Assembly (NCBI RefSeq): GCF_003814915.1
Contig: NZ_RKQK01000003.1
Coordinates: forward strand, 372,001-436,000
DNA length: 64,000 nucleotides
Reading direction: 5' to 3'
Source: Pacificibacter maritimus
GTDB lineage: Bacteria > Pseudomonadota > Alphaproteobacteria > Rhodobacterales > Rhodobacteraceae
Under the pieces are notes generated by a model. It was not told where the DNA came from. It did no database searches and was given only the letters and a program-made list of their open reading frames with translations. The translations under genes and the position numbers were made by a program. Numbering within the stretch: the stretch's first letter is position 1; each line of letters opens with the position of its first letter. Positions 15,353 to 24,105 of this stretch are shown here, one piece after another.

Positions 15353-16990
15353 TTATTCAGCGACTTTGTACAAGTCTTTTGAATAGTACTTCTGCATTAC
15401 GTTTTCGATTGGCCAACCTTTGACATCGCTCTTCAAGAGCATATTCGCAGAGTAGTGGTAGATCGGCACAACTGGCATTTCTTGCGAGACGATTTGTTCG
15501 ATCTCGGTGTACAGAGGGCCTGTATCTTTAGATGTTTTGGCTGTCTCAAGCAGTTCATCAACACGCGCATTGTTGAATTTCGCATCATTGTAACCAGAAT
15601 TGGATTGCAACAAATCTAGGAAAGTAGACGCTTCGTTGTAATCCCCACACCAAGCGCCGCGCGCCATGTCGTAGTTTTGATTACCACGGTTTTCCAAAAA
15701 GACTTTCCATTCTTGGTTCTCAAGCGTGACATCGATGCCCAGTTTTTGTTTCCACATTTGCGTGGCTACAATCGCGACCTGCTTGTGGCTTTCAGAGGAA
15801 TTGTACAGGTAATTAAACGCAAGCTTTTCACCATCTTTCCCGTAACCTGCCTCAGCCATCAACTCCATGGCTTTCGCGTCACGCTCTGCTTGGGTCATCT
15901 TTGCATAGTCGATTTCAGGCGCATCGAATCCAGCCGTTGCGGCAGGTGTAAAGTGATACGCTGGGAACTGCCCCCCTTTGAGAACCTGATCCACAATCAC
16001 GTTGCGATCAATCGCCAAAGACAAAGCTTGACGCACACGCACATCTTGGAAAGCCTCAGGCCCGCTAGCAAGGTTGTATGAGAAGTAATAGTTACACAAA
16101 CGCGGCACAGCGATCGCTTCGCCAGGCAACTCTTCGTTCAACGCGGGGTACTGACCCGCTGGGATATCGGTTTTATCCAATTCATCCGCTTTATAACGTG
16201 TCAAAGCTTGGTTCTCGTCCCCGATAACCAAGGCGACCACTTTATCGAGAACTGTGTTGTCATTGTCCCAATACATGGTGTTGCGCTCACGTACGGACCG
16301 TTCTTTTACGACATGTTCGGTTAAGACATAGGCACCGTTGCCCACGAAGTTTTCAGGGCGTGTCCATTCATCACCATGGGCATCGATCACCCATTTTGGC
16401 GATGGGAATGTTGTTGAATGTGACACCATTTCTGCGAAATACGGCAATGGCTTGGACAGGGTGACTTCCAATGTAAAGTCGTCAATGGCTTTGACGCCAA
16501 GCGTGTCAGCATCCGCTTCGCCCGCAATGATTTCCGCTGCGTTTTCCAGCGACATCAGTTCCATATACCATGCGTATGGCGATGCGGTTTCTGGGCTCAC
16601 CGCGCGTTTCCATGCGTAAACGAAATCGCCTGCGGTAACCGCTTTGCCATCAGACCATTTGGCCGTATCGCGCAGGTGGAAAGTGTAAACCAAATTGTCA
16701 TCAGATACATCGTGATGTGTCGCCACACCCGGCACATTCGCGCCATCTGGACCTTGGTTGTACAGACCTTCAAACAGATCGCGTACGATGCCAGATCCGT
16801 CGCTATCTTCTACGATCTGTGGATCGAAACTCGTGGTCTCGTCCAGCAAACTATATGTATAGGTTTGCGTATCCGCCAGTTTGGTGCCCTCTGCAACCGT
16901 CGCAGCATAAGACGCGGTTGCCAGAAAAGTCGTGCCTGCGAGAACACCTGCAAGTGCGGCTTGTGAAATATTTTTATTTAGATTGACCAT
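15353..16990 (-). CDS. oppA: oligopeptide-binding periplasmic protein, OppA type
   Basis: The 545-residue family-5 solute-binding protein has a signal peptide (about 29 residues ending ATASYA). Characteristic stretches are SLDETTSFDPQIVEDSDG-like N-terminal lobe sequence, YTFHLRDTAKWSDGKAVTAGDFVYAWKRAV and FQDVRVRQALSLAIDRNVIV. Length and the YAWKR motif place it with OppA/MppA rather than DppA. It is the first gene of its operon, and its promoter carries the box at 17041-17071 that is shared with dppA. Confidence 0.9.
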   Translation of the reverse strand: MVNLNKNISQAALAGVLAGTTFLATASYAATVAEGTKLADTQTYTYSLLDETTSFDPQIVEDSDGSGIVRDLFEGLYNQGPDGANVPGVATHHDVSDDNLVYTFHLRDTAKWSDGKAVTAGDFVYAWKRAVSPETASPYAWYMELMSLENAAEIIAGEADADTLGVKAIDDFTLEVTLSKPLPYFAEMVSHSTTFPSPKWVIDAHGDEWTRPENFVGNGAYVLTEHVVKERSVRERNTMYWDNDNTVLDKVVALVIGDENQALTRYKADELDKTDIPAGQYPALNEELPGEAIAVPRLCNYYFSYNLASGPEAFQDVRVRQALSLAIDRNVIVDQVLKGGQFPAYHFTPAATAGFDAPEIDYAKMTQAERDAKAMELMAEAGYGKDGEKLAFNYLYNSSESHKQVAIVATQMWKQKLGIDVTLENQEWKVFLENRGNQNYDMARGAWCGDYNEASTFLDLLQSNSGYNDAKFNNARVDELLETAKTSKDTGPLYTEIEQIVSQEMPVVPIYHYSANMLLKSDVKGWPIENVMQKYYSKDLYKVAE

Positions 16991-17040
16991 TGTCGTCTCC
17001 CAGTTGATTGAAGACAGGCTAGCGATTGAGGCTCAGACAA

Positions 17041-17071
17041 GGCCAATGCCAAGTTTGCATAACCTTATGTG
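17041..17071 (-). promoter_or_regulatory. 31-bp box upstream of oppA, shared with dppA
   Basis: Twenty-five of 31 bases match the box at 23792-23822 without gaps, including GGCCAAT, TTTGCATA and TATG. The centre is a near-palindrome (GCATAACCTTATG). It begins 50 nt upstream of the oppA start. The adjacent lysR gene is the obvious candidate to bind it, since LysR proteins recognise interrupted dyads at this distance from the start. Confidence 0.6.
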
Positions 17072-17102
17072 CATAGCGCTAAAGCGTGAAAATGGCCTGA
17101 AA

Positions 17103-18026
17103 TCAGGTTTTTTCGCCATATTTTGCCACAACTTCACTCCATAGCGCCTTTAATTTAGGCTTTTGGTTTTGCCGTGAGCGATAAAGACGGATTTCCAAAG
17201 GCGCTATAAAACTTTCATCACCAGCATGCACCAATGTGTTTTGCTCAATCGCGTCCGCACAGACTTTAGTTGGCAACCACCCAAGACCGAAGCCTTCTTG
17301 GATCAAGGCCATCACGGAATTGGACAAGGCGTTTTGACTCACAAGCAAAGTGGATGCTGTTCCGCTATGAGACGCCAGAATTTCATCGACAACAGGTCGC
17401 AACACCGAGGCTGATCCATAGGAAATCAAAGGTACCCGTGACTTTCCTCCATTGGGCAGGCGAAATAGAGGCGCGCCGTTTTCATCAGGTTTAGAGACAG
17501 GCAGCAAAGACTCTTTCGCGATCGTCACATAGTCGAACTGCCCCTTTGCGATGGAAGACAAAAATCCCATAGAAGGGTGCCAATAGCACAACATCAGATC
17601 ACAATTGCCTTGCTGCATTTTACCAACGAACTTGCCTGCAGGCCAAGACACAGAGTCAAGCTCAACAGTCAAAAGTCCACGTTCGACAAAAGGCTCGATC
17701 AGACTACCGTTGTAACTGGTATACAGTGATTGGCTGGCCGCAATACGCAGCACGTTTTCATCTTCGACTTCGATCAAACGGCACTGTTCAAGCGCATCCT
17801 CCAATGACCGCAGCAAGGTTTCTGAGCGTTCTAAAAACAGTTCCCCCGCTGGCGTCAAACTCAGCGGAAGTGTATCGCGATTGATAAGGCGCGCCCCCAC
17901 AAAAGCTTCAAGCGCCCTAATGCGGCGTGAAAATGCAGGTTGGCTCACATAGCGCAGCTCTGCGGCACGCGAAAAATTCTGCGTCGCAGCCAAGGCTATA
18001 AAGTCTTTCAGCCAATTGATCTCCAA
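17103..18026 (-). CDS. LysR-family transcriptional regulator
   Basis: The 307-residue regulator has the N-terminal LysR helix-turn-helix (FIALAATQNFSRAAELRYVSQ, residues about 9-29, then SRRIRALE) and a periplasmic-binding-like effector domain. It lies 10 nt after dppF in the same direction and just before the oppA promoter, so it probably ends the dpp operon transcript. Since both flanking peptide operons carry the same promoter box, it likely controls both. The inducer is unknown; a peptide-derived amino acid is a reasonable guess. Confidence 0.88.
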   Translation of the reverse strand: MEINWLKDFIALAATQNFSRAAELRYVSQPAFSRRIRALEAFVGARLINRDTLPLSLTPAGELFLERSETLLRSLEDALEQCRLIEVEDENVLRIAASQSLYTSYNGSLIEPFVERGLLTVELDSVSWPAGKFVGKMQQGNCDLMLCYWHPSMGFLSSIAKGQFDYVTIAKESLLPVSKPDENGAPLFRLPNGGKSRVPLISYGSASVLRPVVDEILASHSGTASTLLVSQNALSNSVMALIQEGFGLGWLPTKVCADAIEQNTLVHAGDESFIAPLEIRLYRSRQNQKPKLKALWSEVVAKYGEKT

Positions 18027-18036
18027 AGCGTTTGCC

Positions 18037-19080
18037 CTATACCCAGTTCAACGCATCAACGCGTTCTTCTTCGACAGCATGACAGGCCACAACGGATCCG
18101 TCATCTTTTTGCAAAGGCATCGGTTTTTCACTGGCGCAGCGCGCGTCCGACAAAGGACAACGTGAACGGAACGGACACCCTGATGGTAAGTTGATCGGCG
18201 TCGGGATTTCCCCCTTGAGCCGAATATGGTTCGACCGATCGTCTTTCAGCTGCGGCACCGCCGACAGCAAGGCTTTGGTATAAGGGTGTTTTGGATTCGA
18301 AAACAAGGTTTGCGTGTCGGCAACTTCACAGATTGATCCCAGATACAGCACGATCACTTTGGTCCCAAAGTGTTCAACCACACTTAGGTCATGGGTGATA
18401 AACAGATAGGTCAGACCATGTGCTTCTTGCATTTCCAGCATCAGATTTAAAACCTGTGCTTGAATGGAAACATCCAAAGCTGAAATGGGTTCATCTGCGA
18501 CGATAAATTCAGGGTCCACCGTCAAAGCGCGTGCGATGGCGATCCTTTGGCGTTGCCCGCCTGACAATTCATGGGCAAAGCGCGCCCCCCAAGCGGGGTC
18601 AATCCCAACGGATTTCATCACAGCCGCGGCTTTGTCTTGCAGCGCACCTTTGCTCATGCTTGGATTATGATAGCGGAGTGGTTCGGCCAAGGTTTGCCCG
18701 ATGGTCATCCGTGGGTTCAGCGACGCATATGGGTTTTGAAAAATCATCTGGATTTTCTTGCGCAGGGGCAGCAAATCTTTGCCACGCAGCCCATCAATAC
18801 GCTCACCGTCATAGTGAATTTCGCCACCACTAGGTGCGATCAATCCCGCAACCATACGTGCAACCGTGGATTTGCCACAGCCACTTTCGCCAACAACACA
18901 AATTGCGTCGCCCCGATCTACGTCAAACGAGATATTGTTTACGGCGTGGACAGCACGCGTTTCGCGCGTCAATTTTCCACTCGAGAACTTCAAGCTTTCG
19001 AGAAAACCTTGATCCAAATTAAAACGCTTCTCAAGCCCCTTAACGCGCAGCAAAGGGCCGTTTTCTTTGTCTAAGCTCAT
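18037..19080 (-). CDS. dppF: dipeptide/oligopeptide ABC transporter ATP-binding protein, DppF type
   Basis: The 347-residue ATPase has Walker A GESGCGKST, a Q-loop MIFQNPYASLNPRMTI, signature [15 protein letters not shown], Walker B ADEPISALDV and the C-terminal cysteine motif GCPFRSRCPLSDARC. A short insertion after residue 20 (FLESLKFSSGKLTRET) is common in DppF-type proteins. It overlaps dppD by four bases and is followed after 10 nt by lysR. Confidence 0.9.
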   Translation of the reverse strand: MSLDKENGPLLRVKGLEKRFNLDQGFLESLKFSSGKLTRETRAVHAVNNISFDVDRGDAICVVGESGCGKSTVARMVAGLIAPSGGEIHYDGERIDGLRGKDLLPLRKKIQMIFQNPYASLNPRMTIGQTLAEPLRYHNPSMSKGALQDKAAAVMKSVGIDPAWGARFAHELSGGQRQRIAIARALTVDPEFIVADEPISALDVSIQAQVLNLMLEMQEAHGLTYLFITHDLSVVEHFGTKVIVLYLGSICEVADTQTLFSNPKHPYTKALLSAVPQLKDDRSNHIRLKGEIPTPINLPSGCPFRSRCPLSDARCASEKPMPLQKDDGSVVACHAVEEERVDALNWV

Positions 19081-20069
19081 TGCGCTGCCTCCGAAGCCAG
19101 TTCTTTTTGCAGCCGATGTACCTCATGGCACGCGACAAAGCTTTCTCCCGATTGGCTGATATCAGGGACCTGAGATTTACAGGTTTCAGTGGCATGGTCG
19201 CAGCGCGGATGAAACGGGCAGCCTGACGGCATATCCGACAGGGTCGGCATCACGCCTGGGATTTGTTTTAACCGTTGGCCAGGTTGCGTTTGTTGCGGCA
19301 AGGCGCTGATCAAGCCTTGAGTATATGGATGCTGCGGGTCGTTAATAATCGAACGGGTTGGACCGTTTTCGATGATCCGCCCTGCATACATCACCATCGT
19401 GCGCTCAGTCACCTGAGAGACGACCCCGAGGTCGTGAGTAATCAAGATCAACCCAACTTGGTTGGACTGACACATTTCCAGCAGCAGTTCCATGATATCG
19501 GCCTGAATAGTCACATCAAGCGCTGTCGTCGGTTCATCTGCAATGATCAGTTTGGGATCAAGCAAAAGCGCCATAGCGATAATGATGCGCTGACGCATGC
19601 CACCTGAAAGCTCATGCGGGTATTGCTCAAACCGTTCTACTGGTGAAGGAATGTAGACTTCTTTCAGCTTCACCAATGCGATTTGACGCGCTTCTTCAAA
19701 TGACAGCTTTCGATGCGCACGCAGCGTTTCAACCATTTGCTGACCGATCGTCAAAACGGGATTGAGGGTCACCATCGGATCTTGAAAGATCATCGCCATA
19801 CGGTTGCCGCGCATATCCCGCACTTGCTTTTTCGACATCTGGGTGACGTCTTCACCCTCAAACAGGATTTGTCCACCGTCGATAAAACCCGGTTGGGACA
19901 AGAGATTCATCAACGCAAATCCAGTGATAGATTTACCCGCGCCGGATTCTCCGACGATTCCAAGCCGCTCGCCACGGGCAAGATCAAATGAAATTCCGTT
20001 GAGCGCTGTCAGAGCCCCAGTGCGGTTCGAAAATTTGACCGTAAGATCACGTACAGATAACAAAGACAT
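19077..20069 (-). CDS. dppD: dipeptide/oligopeptide ABC transporter ATP-binding protein, DppD type
   Basis: The 330-residue ATPase has Walker A GESGAGKSI, signature LSGGMRQRIIIAMALL, Walker B ADEPTTALDV and a C-terminal cysteine motif (GCPFHPRCDHATETC). It lies 3 nt after the dppC frame. Both ATPases of this operon look intact although the dppC gene upstream is disrupted. Confidence 0.9.
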   Translation of the reverse strand: MSLLSVRDLTVKFSNRTGALTALNGISFDLARGERLGIVGESGAGKSITGFALMNLLSQPGFIDGGQILFEGEDVTQMSKKQVRDMRGNRMAMIFQDPMVTLNPVLTIGQQMVETLRAHRKLSFEEARQIALVKLKEVYIPSPVERFEQYPHELSGGMRQRIIIAMALLLDPKLIIADEPTTALDVTIQADIMELLLEMCQSNQVGLILITHDLGVVSQVTERTMVMYAGRIIENGPTRSIINDPQHPYTQGLISALPQQTQPGQRLKQIPGVMPTLSDMPSGCPFHPRCDHATETCKSQVPDISQSGESFVACHEVHRLQKELASEAAQ

Positions 20070-20072
20070 GGG

Positions 20073-21070
20073 TTAACCTTTGTATAGTTTCGGGTTCAGA
20101 ACGTCACGCATCCAGTCCCCCAGCAAATTGATAACCAGCACCAGCACCACCAGAACCACACCCGGAATGGCGGTAATCCACCAACTGCCCGAAAAGATAT
20201 AGTCAAACCCCGAAGAAATCAGTGAACCAAGCGAGGGTTGGTTGGGCGGCATGCCCAAACCCAAAAAGCTAAGAGACGCTTCGGAAATGATTGCATTGGC
20301 CACTTGCACTGTCGAAATCACAAAAATCGGTGACAAGGAATTCGGTAAAATGTGGCGCACCATGATCCGTATAGGGCCGAAGCCCATGACCCTAGCTGCA
20401 TCGACATATTCTTTCTTTTTTTCGGCCAAAACCGTGGCGCGCACGGTGCGGGCATATTGCGGCCATTCGGCCACGCCGATCACCCCAACCAAGAACAACA
20501 CAGCATAGCGGCTAAAGACTTCAGAGCCAAAGACAGCCTGCGTGATCGCCAGAAATATGATCGCAACCATCAAGGTTGAGAATGACAATTGAATATCAGC
20601 AAGGCGCATCAAAAGACTGTCAGTTGAATATCAGCAAGGCGCATCAAAAGACTGTCAGTACGCCCACCGACATAGCCTGAAATCAGCCCAATCGAAATCC
20701 CAAGGAATGCCTGCAAAGCCACGGCACAAATCCCGATGATAATTGAAAGACGCGTGCCGTAGAGGATAGTCGAAAGCAAATCGCGCCCTTGATCATCCGT
20801 GCCCAACATAAACTCAGGCAAGGCGCCATCAATCCAAATGGGTGGATATTCACTGTTCATAATGTCGATCTGAGCAGGATCATAGGGGTCATAAGGCGCA
20901 ATCCACGGAGCAAAAAATGCCGCGATGGTGATCGCTAAGAAAACCACCATCGACACAATTGCCACGGGGTTCCTGCGAAAAGAATAACCGATGTTGCTGT
21001 CACGCAGACGTGCCCAGCGCGACGGCGTTGATTTGAGCACAAAGCTCGGAACAGTAGCTGGATCACTCAT
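20073..21070 (-). pseudogene. dppC: dppC permease gene split by a 35-bp tandem duplication
   Basis: Two adjacent frames together make one DppC. The first (21070 to 20609, 153 aa) holds the N-terminal leader, a GTDDQGRDLL segment and the early spans, then goes out of frame as ADIQLTVF-stop. The second (20609/20612 to 20073) starts MRLADIQLSFSTLMV and holds the rest, including the coupling loop EYVDAARVMGFGPIRIMVRHILPN. The break is an exact duplication of 35 bp (20589-20623 and 20624-20658). Removing one copy restores a 320-residue frame, normal for DppC. At the junction the stop and a new ATG overlap as TGATG, so reinitiation making two half-permeases is conceivable, though no good ribosome binding site is seen. 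A sequencing or assembly error is also possible. Confidence 0.85.
20589..20658. repeat. perfect 35-bp tandem direct repeat inside dppC
   Basis: The unit at 20589-20623 (beginning TTGAATATCAGCAAGG, ending GACTGTCAG) is repeated without change at 20624-20658. Thirty-five is not a multiple of three, so the repeat shifts the frame. Identical copies suggest a recent slippage event that could revert. Confidence 0.97.
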
Positions 21071-22047
21071 GCGCCCATCCTCGCGAGGTTAATCGTTGGG
21101 TTAACAAGACCGTAAATCAAATCGACGATGGTGTTTGTCACCACGAAGATAAAACCAACAACGATCAGATAGGCCACGATCAGCGGTGTATCCACGCGGT
21201 TGACCGCTTCTAGAAACATCGCCCCCATGCCAGGCCAACTGAAGACGGTTTCGGTCAAAATTGTATAGGCAACCATCGTCCCGATCTGTACCCCGCCCAC
21301 AGTGATGACGGGCAGCAGGGTATTTTTCAAACCATGCACAAAGTATATCCGCCACGGCGCGATCCCTTTGGCCTGAGCATAGCGTACATATTCACTTTGC
21401 AGAACATCCATCATTTCAGCGCGGATTAATCTAATAAACATCGGAAGCATAATGGATGACAGCGCGATAGACGGCATAATTATGTGCAGCCAACCGTCTT
21501 TGGTAGCAAAATTGGTTTCCCACGAGCCAAGCACATGCACAATTTCACCCCGCCCAAAGGATGGCATCCACCCCAGCTCAACAGAGAAAAAGAAAATCAT
21601 CAAAATGGCAGTCAAGAAAACGGGAATAGACAGACCGACGATGGACAAAGATAGAATGATGCGCGTGATCGCCCCGTTGGGTCGGATCGCGGTATAAACG
21701 CCCAGCGGGATGGACAGCCCGATAATGAGTATCGTTGCACCGAAAACAAGTTCAAGCGTGGCTGGCAATTTCTTCAAGATCACATCAAGCGCGGGTTCTT
21801 TGAAGAAATAGGACGTTCCCAGGTCTCCCTGCAAAGCATTGCCCAAAAAGCGCATATATTGCACGAAAAACGGATCATTGAGACCCAGTTCATCCCGCAG
21901 TTGCTGACGGACCTCTTCTGAGACGGATTGCCCCACAAGTTCTCGTAGCGGATCACCCAAGTTACCTTGGATCGCAAAAGCGATCAACGAGATGACCAGC
22001 ATAACTGCAATGGCCTGAAAAATACGTTTTACAAGATATGCAAACAT
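21067..22047 (-). CDS. dppB: dipeptide/oligopeptide ABC transporter permease, DppB type
   Basis: The 326-residue permease starts MFAYLVKRIFQAIAVMLVIS, the usual DppB opening, at the ATG at 22047 preceded by AGGGGGG. An upstream start would add ten residues without a binding site. It carries the DppB domain hallmarks DPLRELVGQSVSEEVRQQL and DLGTSYFFKEPALDVILKKLP, and the coupling loop SEYVRYAQAKGIAPWRIYFVH. It overlaps the dppC start by four bases. Confidence 0.92.
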   Translation of the reverse strand: MFAYLVKRIFQAIAVMLVISLIAFAIQGNLGDPLRELVGQSVSEEVRQQLRDELGLNDPFFVQYMRFLGNALQGDLGTSYFFKEPALDVILKKLPATLELVFGATILIIGLSIPLGVYTAIRPNGAITRIILSLSIVGLSIPVFLTAILMIFFFSVELGWMPSFGRGEIVHVLGSWETNFATKDGWLHIIMPSIALSSIMLPMFIRLIRAEMMDVLQSEYVRYAQAKGIAPWRIYFVHGLKNTLLPVITVGGVQIGTMVAYTILTETVFSWPGMGAMFLEAVNRVDTPLIVAYLIVVGFIFVVTNTIVDLIYGLVNPTINLARMGA

Positions 22048-22110
22048 CGTCGCCCCCCTGAACGAGCCCTGCCCCACGCAAACGCGTTGACGTAACTATA
22101 GAGAAAATTA

Positions 22111-22136
22111 GCGGGTGCGCATGATGGCGCACCCGC
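22111..22136. promoter_or_regulatory. intercistronic stem-loop between dppA and dppB
   Basis: GCGGGTGCGC (22111-22120) pairs perfectly with GCGCACCCGC (22127-22136), loop of six. On the transcribed strand the stem is followed by TAATTTT, so some transcripts may end here while others continue into dppB. The position matches the stem-loops found after oppA, smoE and dctP. Confidence 0.7.
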
Positions 22137-22173
22137 CTTGGGAATATCTAAGAAACTATAACTCTTAGCTACG

Positions 22174-23733
22174 TTATTCGGAAACCTTTAGGTCGCCAAA
22201 GTATGGGAAATTAAGCGCATTCACGATTTCTCCAGCGTTCATGCCATCTTTTGCACCCCATGCAAGGTTCTGCCAATGCAGCGGCACAAAGGCTGCTTCA
22301 TCAAACAAGATTTGCTCAAGCTGCTGTAGATACTCAGTACGCTTGGCGATATCAGTTTCAGCGTTCGCCATATCCATCAACTTGTCTGCTTCTGGATTAC
22401 AGTAACCGCCAGAGTTGTACTGACCGTTGCCTGTTTCTTCGTCACGACACGCCGTCAAGAATTGATGGAAGTTCGCAGAGTCTTCGGTATCGGCATGCCA
22501 ACCGATCATCATCATATCTGCCGCACGTTCATCAAACGCAGGCCAGTATTGCGCTTTGGGTAAGGTCTGAAGATCGACTGTAATCCCGATTTGCGACAAC
22601 ATTGATGCCACAGCTTGCGCGATTTTATCATCGTTCACGTAGCGGTTATTTGGCGCCATCATAGAGATCGAGAAACCGTCTGCGTATCCCGCTTCTGCCA
22701 TCAATTCTTTGGCTTTTTCAATGTCAAAACGTGGTTCAAGGCTTTCGATGTGACCTAGGTAACCCATTGGGGATGCCTGTGCGCCAACAGTACCGAAACC
22801 GCGCATAATACGATCAACGATGCCAGTGTTGTTCACTGCATAATCAACGGCCATGCGCACTTTTGGATCTTTAAACGCCTCGACGCGATCTTGGTTCATT
22901 TGGAACGTAATGATACGCGTGCCCGGCATAGTAATTAAATTTACGCCATCGGCTTTTTCAACACGGGCCAGATCGGTTGGTGGTACAGGCGCGATGAAAT
23001 CAACATCACCAGATAGCAATGCTGCAACGCGTGTTGGGTCTTCTTTGATCGGTGTCAGGGTGATCTCATCCACATTGCCTTGTGAAGCCGTATCCCAGTA
23101 GTCATCGAAACGGTCAAAGACAACTTTCACGCCTTGCTCACGCTCGGAGACAACGAAGGGACCTGTGCCTGAAATGTTGCGTGATGCAAAGCTGTCGCCG
23201 TGCTTTACGATTTCGGATTTATTTTTGCCATCATCGGTTTCGCCGCTGTAAAACGCGCTGTCCATTGCGAATAAGTATGTCGCAGTGTGCAAAACCAATG
23301 GGAATGGTTCAGATGTTTTCAGATCGATTGTGTAGTCATCAACGACTTCGATGTCTGTGAATGGCGCAAAAATACCCTTGAAGTCTGGGCTTTCTTTTGC
23401 GCGATCAAATGTCCAATCCATGTCCTTGGCCGTGAAGGCATTACCAGAGTGGAATGTGACATCCTTGCGCAGGTTAAAGCGCATGGTTGTTGCATCAATT
23501 TGTTCCCAGCTTTCTGCCAAACGGCTTTCAAACTGCAAATCTTGTGTCCAGCGTACAAGCGGATCAAACACCATGTGGTTCAGTTGTAGCGTGCCACCAG
23601 ACAATTGCTCATACGGATCAAGTGAAACGGGGTCGGCGTCATATGCAACTTTCACGGAGATGTCAGCAAATGCTGTCCCCGCAAGGGCTGCACTCAACGC
23701 GAGGCCCGCGACGCAATCTTTTAATTTCAACAT
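22174..23733 (-). CDS. dppA: dipeptide/peptide-binding periplasmic protein, DppA type
   Basis: The 519-residue family-5 binding protein has a signal peptide (about 23 residues, ending AGTAFA). Typical stretches are DADPVSLDPYEQLSGG, MRFNLRKDVTFHSGNAFTAKDMDWTFDRA and PKVRMAVDYAVNNTGIV. The C-terminal LTACRDEETGNGQYNSGGYCNPEAD contains two cysteines likely to form a disulphide. It is the first gene of the dpp operon, with the shared promoter box 58 nt upstream. Confidence 0.9.
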   Translation of the reverse strand: MLKLKDCVAGLALSAALAGTAFADISVKVAYDADPVSLDPYEQLSGGTLQLNHMVFDPLVRWTQDLQFESRLAESWEQIDATTMRFNLRKDVTFHSGNAFTAKDMDWTFDRAKESPDFKGIFAPFTDIEVVDDYTIDLKTSEPFPLVLHTATYLFAMDSAFYSGETDDGKNKSEIVKHGDSFASRNISGTGPFVVSEREQGVKVVFDRFDDYWDTASQGNVDEITLTPIKEDPTRVAALLSGDVDFIAPVPPTDLARVEKADGVNLITMPGTRIITFQMNQDRVEAFKDPKVRMAVDYAVNNTGIVDRIMRGFGTVGAQASPMGYLGHIESLEPRFDIEKAKELMAEAGYADGFSISMMAPNNRYVNDDKIAQAVASMLSQIGITVDLQTLPKAQYWPAFDERAADMMMIGWHADTEDSANFHQFLTACRDEETGNGQYNSGGYCNPEADKLMDMANAETDIAKRTEYLQQLEQILFDEAAFVPLHWQNLAWGAKDGMNAGEIVNALNFPYFGDLKVSE

Positions 23734-23791
23734 AGGAATCTCCCTGATTTTATTTTTTATTGCGACAACACTCGCTCAAGCAGGCGAATTG

Positions 23792-23822
23792 GGCCAATAC
23801 CTATTTTGCATAGCCCTATGCG
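23792..23822 (-). promoter_or_regulatory. 31-bp box upstream of dppA, shared with oppA
   Basis: This box contains a perfect dyad GCATAG-CC-CTATGC (23808-23821) and matches the oppA box at 17041-17071 in 25 of 31 positions, in the same orientation and at almost the same distance from the start codon. It is the likely binding site of the LysR protein encoded between the two operons. Confidence 0.6.
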
Positions 23823-23966
23823 TGCATTTTCACGATATAAATCAATGAGATGTATTTATGCGATACGTTTTGGACAACTTTTAAGCGCCGTGCCAATTTG
23901 AAAATCGCGCCACTTATTCGCAGATGTAAGCGCCTAGGCAGGCGACAGACCGAAGGATAAGACGGC
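23823..23966. other. gene-free upstream part of the dppA intergenic region
   Basis: Together with the box and terminator on either side, this belongs to a 372-nt interval (23734-24105) between the dppA start and the mtlK end. Apart from those elements I see no open frame with a ribosome binding site and no further repeat. Confidence 0.5.
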
Positions 23967-24004
23967 AAAATACCCCGCTCCATAATTCATGGGCGGGGTA
24001 TTTG
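23967..24004 (-). terminator. terminator downstream of mtlK
   Basis: AAATACCCCGC (23968-23978) pairs with GCGGGGTATTT (23993-24003), an 11-bp stem. Read on the minus strand it ends in TATTTTG, about 100 nt after the mtlK stop. It would end the smo/mtl transcript before it enters the dpp promoter region. Confidence 0.7.
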
Positions 24005-24105
24005 CATTGTAGGCGGGTATGACGGTGAAAATCTGCAAGCTATCTTAGACTAGGTAACAGAAGACCCAACACATTGGAGCATCGGCGACTAAACTATAAA
24101 AGCAC

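Noticed and set aside
20073-21070. Two separate small permease genes instead of one broken dppC
   Set aside because: The exact 35-bp duplication at the junction and the restored full-length frame after removing one copy show a single disrupted gene.
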